Source: Fragilaria crotonensis
Lineage: Eukaryota; Bacillariophyta; Fragilariophyceae; Fragilariales; Fragilariaceae
Length of the DNA: 64,000 nt
Reading direction: 5' to 3'
Assembly (NCBI GenBank): GCA_022925895.1
Contig: JAKSYS010000115.1
Location: forward strand, 1 to 64,000
This document shows, in pieces, positions 20,744-32,573 of this stretch (positions within the stretch are counted from its first letter, which is position 1; every line of letters begins with the position of its first letter). The position numbers and the translations under genes are program-made. Under the pieces are notes generated by a model, which ran no database searches, was not told the DNA's origin, and saw only the letters and a program-made list of their open reading frames with translations.

Positions 20744-23700
20744 ATGGTAACACCTGATCATTGTACGGTTTGCAACAAGAGTTTCAAGAGACTTTTGCAC
20801 CACCTTAATCAGAGTTTGGCATGTAAATCTCATTACATGGCAAGTGACAAAGCAGCAACAACAGTGCCCTCCATTGTATCAAACATCGGCCACGTGAAAA
20901 CCGGTAATTTGTTGCAAGGTGGTACTTCTCGCACTTTCCGTCCAAATTTGAGTTCTCCTTTGTCCGATGGATTGCTTCCAGTATTGGAGAGTGGGGGAAT
21001 TGCTGGAAAGGCCGACGATGAGCTGCGTGTTGAAGATGTCAACGAAGTCGATGACTACATTATGTTTGACGACGACGGTATTCCCGAGCAAGGCGATGCT
21101 GACGATCAAGACATTTCAGAAACTGAATCGGAGGAAGGTCCTGATCTCAGCGTTTTGGATTTGTACTTAAAACTGTTCAAGCTGCGAGCAAACCCGCTCG
21201 GTCTTGCGCGTTTTTCTCGGGAAAAGAGTCCAAATTGAGTTGTTGCAGCTTCTTAGGGATCTGAAGTGTCCTCTCAAAGCATTCACCCTAGTACTTAAGT
21301 GGGCTGCTAAATCAAACGGGAGCGGCCATTCATTCCGTGAGGGATTTCAACCAACTCGTGAGAAGGTGATCGCAAATTTATTTGAAAGGTACAACATGAA
21401 AGGATTAATCCCGAAAGAGAAGAAATTGTACCTGCCTTATACACAGAGGACCGTCTCGTTGATATTCTTTGACGCCAGTGAAGTATTCGCATCGCTACTC
21501 TCATGTCCCACGCTCAATCAAGATGGGAATTATTTCTTCGACAAAGCAAAGGATCCATTTGTTGCACCAGAAACATCATCCCACGTGGGTGACATCCACA
21601 CAGGCCGTTGCTACAGAAAGACATACGACGCCCTGATTAAGAAGCCTGATGTCGACATGCTCCTCCCCTGTATCATGGCAATGGACAAGACATACATCGA
21701 CATGGCAGGCAGACTCAGATGGAGCCAATAACAATCTCTCATGGTCTTCTGAACCACTCAATACGTCGGCTCCCAATTGCCATGCGAATCCTCGGATACA
21801 TCAATCACAGCACCCCCGCCCATCTCCCTTCAGATTCCGAAATAGATGCCGAGTTCAATGCACCCGCTGACTTGCCAAAGGGGACCGCCCGTGTTGAAGA
21901 CCCGCTTCGGTGCCCCAAAGACGTAAGTTGGTCAACGTTAATCCTGAACGAGACACACATGCAGATCCAGTTCATCCTAGAGGAATCCGGTTTTTTGAGA
22001 TTACAGAATCATGGTTTCCGATGGGATCTTAGCTACAATGGAAAGATCCACCCCGTCGTGTTCCACCCGTATGTACCCTTCATCATCGGTGACACAGAGG
22101 GGCACGACCGTCTTTGTGGTCACTACACCGCCCGATTTTCACAGATACAACAGCTTTGTCGCATCTGCGAATGTCCCACATACTTGAGTGGTTATTCCAA
22201 GTCCAACTTTCGCCACCGTGTTCCCAAAAAAATCGACGCTCTTGTGAGTAAGGGCCACACCGTTGAGCTCCAGTTGCTGTCCCAGAACTATCTTAAGAAT
22301 GGATTCGCTGAGGTTAGGTTTGGTCTCCACAATCAGCGCGGAATATTTGGAGCCTGCCCAGGCGAAATGCTCCATTTGATTTCCTCGGTTGGTTTAAATA
22401 TTGCCTGCAGGCCTTCTCAGCCCAAGCTGGTCCCAATTCAAACGCATTGAAACAATACGATGTGCTGTGCGCTAAGTTGGGCAGATCATTGTCCAGACAG
22501 AGCGATCGCGACATCCCCCGAACAAACTTCCCCAAGGGGTTTTCATCAGGATCCAATCTGATGGGGCACGAGATGACAGGGTGTCTTTTAGTCACATTAT
22601 TTGCACTGCACACCACCTACTTCCGAGGCATCTTCGAGGTTGGGAAAAAGGTAGCTGTAGTAGGGGATGACCAGAGGTTTCGTTATGAAAACCACATTCA
22701 AGATTGGATAGGAGTTGTTACATCTCTCCTGGTGTGGCACCAATGGATGAAACAACCGATGATGTCAAAGAAGATGGTCAAGCGTTCGCACACCTGCTTG
22801 CAGTGGCTGATGCGTGTTGTCGCCGAAGTGGCGCCCGTCCAGGAGCAATGGGAAACAATACGATCAAGACGCACTTGGTACTGCATCTGTGCGAAGACAT
22901 CCTTGACCACGGTGTTCCCGACAACGTGAACAGCGCCTACGCTGAGTCAGCTCACATCCCACTCGCGAAGGCGACATCCCGAAACACACAGAAGCGAGCC
23001 ATATCCTTCACAAAACAAGCAGCCAATCGCTATACTGAAAATTTAGTCATTTCACTCGCTTCTACAGACGTAGAGAATGACGTCAAACGCAACGTCGACA
23101 GCAGTGCAGCTGACGTTGACACCCCGCTTCCGATGGTAAGGGTGGTCGTCGTTTTTACCTTGCATGGGAGGAAGGCAATGAACGCGCCACGTTTCGCTGG
23201 ACTCGCCCGCGCTCCGGAGACAACTTGGAGATGGCCCATCTTTCGCACCGAGTAACGGCCTTTCTGAGTCGACATTGCCTGCCCAAAATGCCGAAGGGAG
23301 AGCTCCCATGCTTCACGTCCTTCAACGACGAGGACGGCAACAATTACCGCGCCCATCCTTGCTACGACGGCAAGGCATGGAACGATTACGCGATGATCGA
23401 GTGGGAAGGGTACCCACAACCCGAACCGGTGTTCATCCACACGTTCGTTGACCTCCGCGGGCTTCCGAAAGGAGACTCCATTGACATCAACTCGAATGGA
23501 CAGACAAAATTGACAGCCGGGTTGTACGCCGTCGCCCACTCCTTCAATCCAGTTGACGAAGGTGACCTCAACACACCGAACACCCTCATAGGTCATTATA
23601 CCCCACATTTCCATTCCTTTAACGACAGACATCCAACCCTCTTCCTGGTGGATGTTGAGTCCATAAGGTCACCGGTACTAGGTATTCCGGATGTTCAATT

Positions 23701-24131
23701 TGGAGTAAAACCTCCAATGAACGAGCGGCATTACCTGTTCCTGATCCGTCGCAAAGCAGAGTGGCCCCGTGCGTGGGGATTCCCTCATAAACAGGTGTCA
23801 CCATGACTTGGAGCACGACGTGGATGACGACACCTGGTTTGAGGAGGAGTATGAGAAAGACGAATTGATCAACCGCCTGCCAAGTGGTAGGGAAATTTAC
23901 AGTGTCAAGACCCCAGAAGACTTTGCCGCGGAGGTAGCCGCGGAAAAAGCCGAAAAGGTTGCCGCCAAGAAGAAGAAGGAGCACGCCGCCGCAGAGAAAG
24001 CATCCGCGAAGGCAGCGAAGGCCGCCGAAAACCCAGGCAAGAATTCGAGTGCCCCAGCGTCCACCGCACAACGGTTGGCGGGGAACTTTAAACGCAAACG
24101 AGTGGCCCCAGCAAAGACGGGTAAGGGGTAG
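20744..24131 (+). pseudogene. Plavaka/KDZ-like DNA transposase, frame-shifted
   Basis: An N-terminal zinc finger (CTVCNKSFKRLLHHLNQSLA) is followed by an acidic linker. Next come a core with MAMDKTYIDMAGRL (first Asp, 21680) and ISHGLLNHSIRRLP, then GDTEGHDRLCGHYTARF and a CRICECP knuckle (second Asp, 22090-22180). KTHLVLHLCEDILDHGVP and YAESAHIPLAKATSRNTQKR (22860-23000) contain the likely catalytic Glu. A C-terminal domain (YRAHPCYDGKAWNDYAMIEW) and a K/A-rich tail end it. The layout fits the Plavaka branch of CACTA or the related KDZ families; I cannot separate them. About five register changes (near 21215, 21720, 22445, 22700-22900, 23230, 23780) with overlapping frames and no intron borders argue for a pseudogene. 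Confidence 0.55.
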
Positions 24132-24608
24132 CCAGTGGGCAGTCCCCCCAAGTGTTGTCAGCTAGGAAGCTCACGCGGTAGTCGTGGAACCAGTAATCAA
24201 AGTTGAACATGTTTATTTTTTTTCTTTGGTATCTTGTATCGTCCACCAACCTCCAGGTCAGTGATTTGCACCCGCCAGCCACCGAAAGTCAAGCTGTCAC
24301 CGGCCGGTTGTCCATCTACCTTCCGTCCACCCACGCAGGGTGTTCCGGCACTCACCGCCACGTTTGGTTTTCGAGAACCAGAATGCAGCTCACCACCACC
24401 GCCACCAACGGCTCCGTCTTCCCGCCCGTCCGCAGGGGACGGCGAATCACCAACATCACGTTCCCGTTTGCCAGAATGGAATCGCCGCACAGCATCGGAG
24501 CCTTCCGAACACAGTGGCAGCCCACTGGCTAGGAGCTCGACAGCCGCCTCAGCAGACGCCAACTCGCCAGCTTGCCAACCAGGCTTCGTGGCCGCGGCAC
24601 CCCCGGTT

Positions 24609-26877
24609 TCAACCCGAGGTCCGCCCCTCCGGCGGGGTCTCCTCCTCTCCTGTCGCCTGCCAGCTCTCTTCGAGCCAGCCGGAGAGGTGGCCCTGGGGAC
24701 AGTAACCGGCAGCACACAAGGCCCGTCCAGCCTTCACAATCTTCTCCTTTGCAGCCGTGAACGTTCCGTAAAGATGGTTCCGGAAGGAAGAGTCCCTCCC
24801 CTGGTCACAAACCCAAATTCCTTCCCATCCGGACAGGAAACAGACGAGCAGTGTCGGATGACCCTGCCATCCCAGCTGATGGCCACACCATGGCCAAGCT
24901 TCACCGCCATGCCCCGGAACTTGGTTCTTCCATCCGGTCTAAGGCCGTGTACATTGGGAAGAACAAAGTACCAGTTCTCCCCACAGCCCGGCACTTCCTC
25001 CGTCCACAAACTGAAACCTTGCGAGGCGTCGTTCACGTCAAAGTGCGACGAATTCCCGAGGTTGACGCTCATGTCCACAGTGTACCCAACCCGTTGGCGA
25101 CGTTCCAACATCTCCATTCTCTCCCGAAGATTCTCGCGTACGTTACCGCAATCGTAGTTGACGACGCCAAGTCAACGTCACCGTCACCGTCATCATCGTT
25201 GTTGTTGTCGTTGTCACAATCGACGATGTGACCATCACCACCAAGGCCGTCCACCATCGGAAGGACGACGCCGTCCATCGGCGAAAGCGGACTCAAACCA
25301 GAGTTCCCCTCGGTGTCCCTTACGACAGAGTACACCTGCGGGAAGCAACGACCCCCAAGGATCGCCAAGTCAACGATGAGACCCCGGAGGACGCCGTCTA
25401 CAACACATGCATTCGCTGCGTACGGAATTTTGCTGTAAACAGGGGGGCCAGTGGGTGACTCCATCGTTTCAATCCTTGTTCCAAGCGCGAACATTGAACC
25501 AACATCAGCCGACTTAGCCCTTGCAGTGCCCTTTGCCCCCGACACCCGGATCTCCCGACACCGAGTTGTCAGCCGCTCCAGCAACTCAAGGTGGTCATCG
25601 TGCGCGTCAATCTTCGTGACATTCCGGACCAGGACAACGGACTCACGATCCGGAATGCCGACCACGCCAACGTGAATGTCAACAAAGTGGGTCTCGTCCG
25701 GATCGATGACCCAGCAGGAGTCAGGTATATCGTAGTGGTGGCTGCCATCAACGTAGTGCCGGCAATCAAACTTTGCGCTACTAGATGTCTTAAGTTGGTT
25801 CCGGAATTCATATGCCCGATAGTCGGGGGGGACGTTCCGCAGGTCAACGCCAGCAATGAAATCCGGTGGCAACTCGGGTAATTCGGCGTCGTGGCACTGA
25901 ACAGCCCTGTACACCACCCGGTTCTGCAGGGAACAGTGCCTGTATCCCGTAGAGATTCTCCAGGCCGACACGCGGCGGTTCTCGCTGAGATAGCGAAACT
26001 GTGCGAGATGACTTGGACCGTAAGGCTCAGGGTTCCCACGGGATTCTGAATAGAACCGCCTCACAAAGCTGTCACTGCCAAAGGTATACGAAGGAAAGTC
26101 GTCGCTTGTACCCTCCGCCCTCCGCAAGCGGAGCCAGCTCATGTCATACGCCCTTAACGTGCCCCGCACTCCAGCATCCCCAACGTGACGGTCCCGATGA
26201 CAGTAGAACACTCCACACTGAGGCAGGAACAAAACCGCTGCCCTGTAGAAATAATCCATCTCAGGGCCAACATCTTCTGGTTTTCGGGACAGGACGTGAC
26301 GAACTTCATCAAAATTGACGTCAGAAGACCGGCCACCGCCACGCTCCCCCGCCTCCCCACAACCGTTCGACAATGTGGCCGGCGAAGGAGCCCGGTTGAG
26401 GATCACGTCCATCACGTAGAACTCGTTGAGGAACTCCGACTGGAGTCCAGACTCCGGGAACATGTCGGCAGCCGAACGCAATCTAAACGGCTTGCATCCA
26501 AAAGCTTCTGCAACGACACTGATCGGAGTCTGACACAAGAATTCACTGCACCCAACCCCGCTCGCCGTCCTGAACCTTTGCCGGAATGCACTCCTCTCCT
26601 CCGGAACAACGGCCATGGACAACAACGACATCATGCGTAGGTGAGTCGGGCGAGTCTGCCTCTCATCGCGGTGAGTGGGGAGGGACTTCCCCCCGTCCGC
26701 CACATCACCGACTCCTGGAACACGTGGCGAGTTCCCAAGGTTTCTAACAGATGTCACGCTCGGGGAAGTCTTATTCCCGGTCTCCGCGACCTTCTTCTTT
26801 GTGACCTTCTTCTGTAACCTTCTTCTTCGCAACCTTCCTCTTCCCAGCCTTCTTCGTCCCAACCTTCCGTTCCCCAT
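24609..26877 (-). pseudogene. Transposon partner gene with HxD...H pattern (possible 2OG-Fe(II) oxygenase)
   Basis: Convergent with the transposase, ending about 480 bases from it in this reading; another frame runs on to 24197. ATG 26877 opens a K/R-rich N-terminus, then an unrecognised domain (SEFLNEFYVMDVILNR near 26420) and a long middle part. After a register change near 25180 comes LGNSSHFDVNDASQGFSLWT, NWYFVLPN and GHGVAISWDGRVIRHCSS (25060-24850), then AGTFTAAKEKIVKAGRA-like sequence after another change near 24765. HFD followed about 50 residues later by H-G or R-H is the spacing of a double-stranded beta-helix 2-oxoglutarate/Fe(II) oxygenase. Some fungal KDZ transposons carry TET/JBP members of that class. 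This is inference from a short motif. Confidence 0.4.
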
Positions 26878-27240
26878 CCCTCCTCCACGACCACATTTTC
26901 CACAGCATCAACGCCACGTCGATCGGGCGACATCGGGCTCTCTCCTGCTTCCTGGCAGGTGAAGGCCGCGCAATGCCAGTTCCAACCTCACAACAACCAG
27001 CCACAGAGGATGGTTGTCGCGAGCGCGCTCTCCAACAAAGACAATCAACACGCAATCCTGGCGTGGACTGTCTATTTGTTGAAAAGTCAGCGAGAACTAT
27101 CCGACGGCGACGTGGTGATGTTGCAACAAACAGCAACCCAACAAGAGTACTTCATCAAAGTACTCTATCATCAAGTTGTGCTTTTTTGGTGTCACCATTC
27201 ACCAAAGGTACTAACAAGCAGCAAAATCGACGTACTGTAA

Positions 27241-28068
27241 GTACTATGGCGAATGTAGGGCATTTTGCACCTGGGACTTCTTTCCAAGACCTCTAAATGC
27301 AGCATAAATATGTTATTCATGTATATAACATTGAATTACATTATATACACATTCATCGATTGTATTAAAATTATGTATGTAATTAAATGAATAAGTAATT
27401 ACAATACATATCATTTTCATGTATGAATGATACATTCGCTTCCTAGGACAGGACTACATACTGGTACAGGTACACTATACTGCACCAGTATGTAGCAACA
27501 AATCAGTATGAACGCAAAAATTTAATGCTTGCTTAATACATGGATGTACATATATATGCAATTTACATCATGTATGCATACGCACCACGACACGCCGAAT
27601 GATTACCAAGAACTAGCTGCCGGTATGACACAGGTGTTGCATACTCCGAGTACAACAACTACTGGTAGTGAAACAAGATTGCAAGTCCGTCCACGCAAAA
27701 ACAAGACTGCAGCGAGCATCATGTCATATATAATTTTCTAGTCACACATATTCATACAAGTATATGAAACGGAAAATGTCAGAAGCTAAATAGTGAACAT
27801 GTAAGTGCATTCAAAAACAATAAACGACTTGCACATGTTTTGTGAATATAAGTCGTAACTAATACAATTTTTGTCGAAGTCATGTACAGGTAGAAAATGA
27901 ACAATTAGGGACAACTCATACAATTTTGAAAACTGGTGGGAGATTCAAAATCCCAAATTCATCACCCAAAATTACAAGTCGTCTCATACTTGCTGCAAAT
28001 TGATACAACCACTGAGACCGCTATTCTAACCCTTGCTTGCTTCTTCTTACATTTTGATTCATTCCTCA
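27241..28068. other. AT-rich spacer
   Basis: No supported gene. 27300-27450 is very AT-rich with short palindromic strings (GTATGTAATTAAATG, AAGTAATTACAATACATA). It probably holds promoters or ends of cargo genes. Confidence 0.35.
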
Positions 28069-29810
28069 TGCCGAAGAAAACTATATCTCCAACGAAGCAA
28101 CCTTCAGTGGCTATTCGGACCACGCCTCCACGCGCGACCAAGAACAAGACGAAGAACGCCGAACTTGAAACACCGACAACAAGAGCCAAGAGGAATGAGA
28201 TGGCGGAACAGCAAAAGGCTGAAGCTGCTAAAGCTGCTAAAGCAGCAGCTGCTAAAGCAGCTGCTAAAGCTACTGCTAAATCCGCGGCTAAATCTGCCGC
28301 TAAATCTGCGGCTAAATCTGCGGCTAAATCTGCAGCTAAATCTGTTAAAGCATCGACGACTGCAGTTAACCCGGACCCACCAGTGCAGATCGCGACAGCA
28401 GTTAACCCAGACCCAGTGCAGATCACTGCAAAGGGACGCAAACGACGTGTTGTTCCTCCTCGTGGTAAGAAGAAGAGGAGGAAAGTGGCACCAAAAAAAG
28501 GTGGTGGTGGTGAGCAGAAGGAGCGCTCCTGAGGAAATTGATGACTCCTCTTACTCAGTTGAAGAGGTTGACGATGAAGAGTTTGAAGAGGTTGACGATG
28601 AAGAGTCCGAATCAGATGATGACAGGGAGGATGAGGGGAAAAGTAATGCGGGTGATGACAACAACGTGGTGACACATGACATGTCAGATGATGACGACTC
28701 TGTTCAAAGAATGGATCAGTTTGTTAGAGATGTCGGGAAAACAGCAATGGATGCAAGACGACGTCTTGGTCAGGAGTTGAACCACTGTGCCCAGGAAGGC
28801 GCGGAGGATCCTCCAGATGACAATGATACTCCAACGGCGAAGAAGAAGGTGTCGTCTACGCATGTTCAGCACGATGTATGCGATGACAATGAGTCCAATG
28901 CGCCGCCACGAGAAGAGAAGCACGTGAGAAATCGAATTGTGATATACGTCAAAAACGAGTTGTTCCGTCGATGTAAGTTTGTTAACAGTCCAGTTATGTT
29001 CCGAAGGGCGTTTCGAAAGGTGCTTGAAATCGAAAAGCCAAAAAATCATTTCCTTTTTCAGTTGACATACGAGAAATGTTTCAATACAGCGTTGAACCAG
29101 AAAAGGAGTACGTGTGAACAAGCTGGTCTCAGAATTGTTCGGGGCGCAATCAATAAGGATTTCAAACACGCGGCGAAGACTTCTTCACGTTTGAAGAATT
29201 CTGTAAGCTTAGGACAGCAACAACAGACAGGGAGAAAAGGGCCTTCTTCTTCTTCTTCAATAACTTCTTGGAGTGTGTATGTGGTGCAAATGCGTGGAGA
29301 ATCGCGAAGAAAACAATGCTTGTATCGGAGGCGCGGCACAGCGACAATTCGAAAATGGTAACAACAAGTGACGAAGCGTTTGCATTGTTGCTGATTGACA
29401 ACTATTTGGAAAAATGGAAAACCGGCACGGAGTTGGTTGACAAAGACAACCCAACGGAAGCAGATGATGGGCAGAATATGACGACGAAGAAAACAAAGAG
29501 ACAAGCGGGAAAGTACACTGAAAAGAAAAAAGGAACCTGCAAGTATGGTGGGTGGAGCGATGACGGAATAAGACAGTTCAATGCACTGCGCATAATGGTT
29601 AAAGAGAACAGGGCATGCCCGCAGTCAAAAGACATGGAACGTGAGCTGCTGGCATTCTGCAGGACACGGGCAGGATTGAAGAATGCCCGTGGCGATGAGC
29701 GGCAAGAACAGCACGACGGTACTGGTGCTGACAACAATGCATTGGAAACAGCGGTAGCAAAGGTACCTGTGGAGGCAGCATGGGACTCGGATGACGAAAA
29801 TGAGTCGTAG
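28069..29810 (+). pseudogene. K/A-rich 'GWS' accessory protein of the MULE
   Basis: ATG 28069 (MPKKTISPTKQPSVAIRTTP). Residues about 45-90 are a histone-H1-like Ala/Lys run with a tandem AAKS unit (28220-28350). A basic cluster (KKKRRKVAPKK) follows, then an acidic stretch (28550-28700), then a globular region (RRAFRKVLEIEKPKNHFLFQ) and TSDEAFALLLIDNYLEKW. The end is KKGTCKYGGWSDDGIRQFNA, followed by LLAFCRTRAG. The frame changes at the A7 run near 28495 and again near 29185. The basic part suggests DNA binding. A second, shorter GWS-type fragment lies in the element at 49422-50938, so the domain seems tied to long-TIR transposons. The function is unknown. Confidence 0.6.
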
Positions 29811-30217
29811 TTGCTTGTGATTGCGACAGCTGCTGCTGGCAGCCATAGTTCATTAAATGCATTAAAATGGTGAATGTTATGAAAACAAATGGCTAGATTG
29901 ATACAATGTATGCTGAAATGAGAACACCGCAATGCGTAAAGAACAAAATATATGGTGACTTGGCAAAATATATGTCCAAGATATAGCATGATATCGCCAT
30001 ATGTGATTTTTATAAGTATTTCATTTAAACAAATATGTTGACAGACTATTTGATATGTAACAATATGTGTCACATTGTGAATATAATATTGCATCTATAT
30101 TGTGAAAAGATACAATATATGTTTGAGACAACATATGTGTTAGCCACTTAACATACATGTGCAGAACTTGCGATAGGGATGTCATTATCCGGTAACAATT
30201 CAAAGCTTAAAAAATAG
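29811..30217. other. AT-rich spacer before the right end of the MULE
   Basis: Strongly AT-rich, with repeated ATATGT/ACATAT strings (29990-30160). No frame is supported. Confidence 0.35.
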
Positions 30218-30944
30218 TTAACATATCCCACCTTCTGATGTGTGTGTTATGCCATCTTCTTCCGTTTTCTTGAAACGGCATTCCACATCAACGAGGACGC
30301 CACCATTTTCATCGCAACCACTGTGAATTAAGTCTACCTCATTTCGAGGTACCTTGAGACAAAAATCCAACAAAAGAACTCTAGCTAGTACCAGCCCTGT
30401 CCCTGGTGTGGATGTACTTGATTGGCTGGGGTTGTCATGATCAGCGTTTGGAAAGACTCTTTCCATGTCAACCTTGCCGTAGTTGTCCAAAGCTACATCA
30501 TCCTCCTTGATGACGTAGTCTTCATCAGCTTCATTGGAATTGGCTTCATTGTTGGAATTGTCATGTCTTTGTTCATCAGCCAGACTCCTTAATATAATCA
30601 ACATCTTCACGGCCAATACTATTCTTCATGACGGTCAAGTTGTTCATGGCCACTTGGTTTCAATTTGCACAATTGTCATTGTGCCCCGCTTTCCAGCACA
30701 AAGATCTCCTCCACTCTACTGAATACGAGAAGTTGTGTAGAATACTGGTTCTAAACTTGAATTGTTTGTCAGTGATCTTTGACACACCATGGATATCACA
30801 CAATGTGACAAGAGCATCGCACCAAGGTGAATTATGACCACTGTTAAAGTTGATGGACAGGGTCAGAATGAAAGGTTTGTAACCAACAATGCCATCATCA
30901 GAAAATAAATGATGGAGAACGGCTCCATGAAAAGTAGTGACCAT
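30218..30944 (-). pseudogene. Frame beginning inside the right TIR of the MULE
   Basis: The minus strand from ATG 30944 reads MVTTFHGAVLHHLFSDDGIV, GYKPFILTLSINFNSGHNSP, WCDALVTLCDIHGVSKITDK and so on. A TGA near 30660 and a register change near 30600 separate it from EDDVALDNYGKVDMERVFPN and a Cys-containing end (30218-30610). The first 56 codons lie within the inverted repeat, so part of this coding sequence is duplicated at 17522-17689. The family is unknown; it could be a decayed second MULE gene or a captured host exon. Confidence 0.4.
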
Positions 30945-31198
30945 GGTTGATTTATGTTTGATCTACACAACGGGGTACCATATCTTCAGTGGAACCTTGG
31001 CGTGGCGGGCGCGGAAATTGAGAAATGGGTGTTATAATTAAAAAATGGACTACATAGCAAACATGGCCAAAACATGTGTACTTTATTGAAATAGTGAAAT
31101 CATTATGTACTATATTGCAATAGTGTACAAAACTAGATAGAGGGTCATTGTACTTTATAATCTTTAAACTTATTTATGGACTAAATTGCAAATTCCCC
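30777..31198 (-). repeat. MULE right terminal inverted repeat
   Basis: 422 bases, inverted partner of 17266-17689, followed by the duplication TATATTGTA at 31199-31207. Confidence 0.9.
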
Positions 31199-31207
31199 TA
31201 TATTGTA

Positions 31208-31376
31208 TCGACCGGCACTGTATTTCAAAGGTTTTTGGATTTACAGGTCTACTACTACTGGTAGTGTGCTCTCGCTATACTCTACTACTCTCTACTCTAC
31301 TAAGTACAGTATGCATAGTGTATCCCATAAGTACAGTAAGTTCCATGCAGGTAGTACAGTACATGTACTACAACTA
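31208..31376. other. GTAC-rich spacer
   Basis: Dense CTACTACT/GTAC strings and no gene. By position this should once have been the upstream region of ANK-4, displaced by the MULE. Confidence 0.4.
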
Positions 31377-32573
31377 TCAGATACTAGTACAGTACTGTAG
31401 CTGCCTCTCACCTCTCACCACAACGGTCCATTCGAACCTGGTTCTGTATCCATTGCTGTAGGCGTGGTCCGTTTTCTCGACCTTTGACACGCGTTTCAGC
31501 ACACAGAGCCCGATCTCTTGCTCCACTCGATCAATGGCAGCGTTGATGCAGTCAACACTGTGTCGAAAATAGCCGTGGACCATATTCACTTCAGGATCTC
31601 CGTCAAAGGACACTACATCATCCACACCTATCTGTGCCACCAGCCGGAGGATCTTTGATGCTTCTCTTGAAAACTCATGTTATTTTCCACATCCAGCCAA
31701 TGACGTCGATATCCTGCCCACCCAGAGGCAGCATAGGGCAACAAGGTGTAGAGGTTCCCACCAAACCTTCGCAACCATGTTCGTGCTTTCTCACAAAACT
31801 CAGTATCGCCTAAGAGCATGGCACCAGATATGCCTCCCAGTCCCTTATAGTGAGATGTAGACGGAATCGAAAACGGAGGCAATCTCACCAAGGTAGTGTT
31901 GTAGTAGCAAGTGGCCTCGAAGATACGCGCACCGTCGCAGTGGAGCTTAATTCCACGATTGTCGCATAATTCTCGTATCTTTACAATATCTTCCCAAGAT
32001 GTACATTTCCCACCCAACTCGCGATGTGGTAACTCGATTATCAACGTCGAGAGTGGATCAGTCTCCTCATTAACTTTTTCAAAATGCTTCGAAGGTTCTC
32101 GTACATCTTCAAAACTCATGGCTGGTATACTATAGCCATTTTCGGCAACTCGATGTAGTATCGATGATGAGAGGTTCCATGCGAATCAAGTAGCGGTATG
32201 CCTGAGCTTCGTGCAAGAGCAGGTGACTGGAATGATGGCAGCCAAAGGTCGTTCCACCGTGAATCAACAGTGCAATCGACTGCGCCATGACCCCGCTCGG
32301 CATGAAGACAGCATCTTCTTTACCGAATTCAGCAGCGATTTCTGATTCGAACTTGCGAAGATACGAGGACTTGACGTCGAAGTCGCCGTAGACGTCGAAG
32401 CTCGATATCCCAAGGTCAAGACATGACTCGCTCAGTTGTGCAAGAGCTTCAGCTGGGGACAGATGTGCATGTTGGCTTTGAAGATTGATTGATGGCGCAA
32501 TGGCAAGTGCCTTCACGGCATGGAATGTCACGAGGAATGTGATGGCTATCATCGTTGTCGTCGGAAGGTCCAT
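31377..32573 (-). pseudogene. Threonine-aldolase-like (PLP, beta-eliminating lyase family) gene, frame-shifted
   Basis: I chose ATG 32573 (MDLPTTTMIAITFLVTFHAV), which opens a signal-peptide-like segment; the longer open frame upstream looks non-coding. Family marks are AEFGKEDAVFMPSGVMAQSI, CHHSSHLLLHE, ELPHRELGG, LCDNRGIKLHCDGARIFEA (the Asp that binds the PLP ring nitrogen) and SHYKGLGGISGAMLLGD (PLP lysine), then TWLRRFGGN. L-threonine aldolases split threonine into glycine and acetaldehyde. The frame changes near 32160 and again near 31670, with overlapping frames and no splice borders. It is therefore either a pseudogene or affected by sequence errors. The signal peptide suggests a secreted or organellar enzyme. 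Confidence 0.75.

Larger units (their letters stand above)
17266..31198. mobile_element. 13.9-kb Mutator-like element (MULE) with cargo
   Basis: Terminal inverted repeats of 424 and 422 bases (17266-17689, 30777-31198) begin GGGGAAATTGCAATTTAGTC / GGGGAATTTGCAATTTAGTC. A perfect 9-bp duplication flanks them. Inside are a decayed MULE transposase (18048-20143), a Plavaka/KDZ-like transposase (20744-24131), a convergent gene (24609-26877), a GWS accessory gene (28069-29810) and a frame starting in the right repeat (30218-30944). AT-rich spacers separate these parts. The 20.7-27.2-kb block is GC-richer than its flanks, so it may be a nested element or captured cargo; I found no clear inner ends. 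The perfect duplication and alike repeats suggest recent movement as one unit, perhaps with transposase supplied by another copy. Confidence 0.9.

Noticed and set aside
24234-25157. 307-codon plus-strand Pro/Ser-rich frame
   Set aside because: Antisense to the HxD protein region. Low-complexity composition follows from GC-rich codons on the other strand, and the minus strand has recognisable blocks.
20144-27300. A clean nested-element boundary around the Plavaka/KDZ-like pair
   Set aside because: I looked for matching inverted ends and a short target duplication near 20150-20740 and 27240-28000 and found none I trust; the block may be cargo rather than nested.
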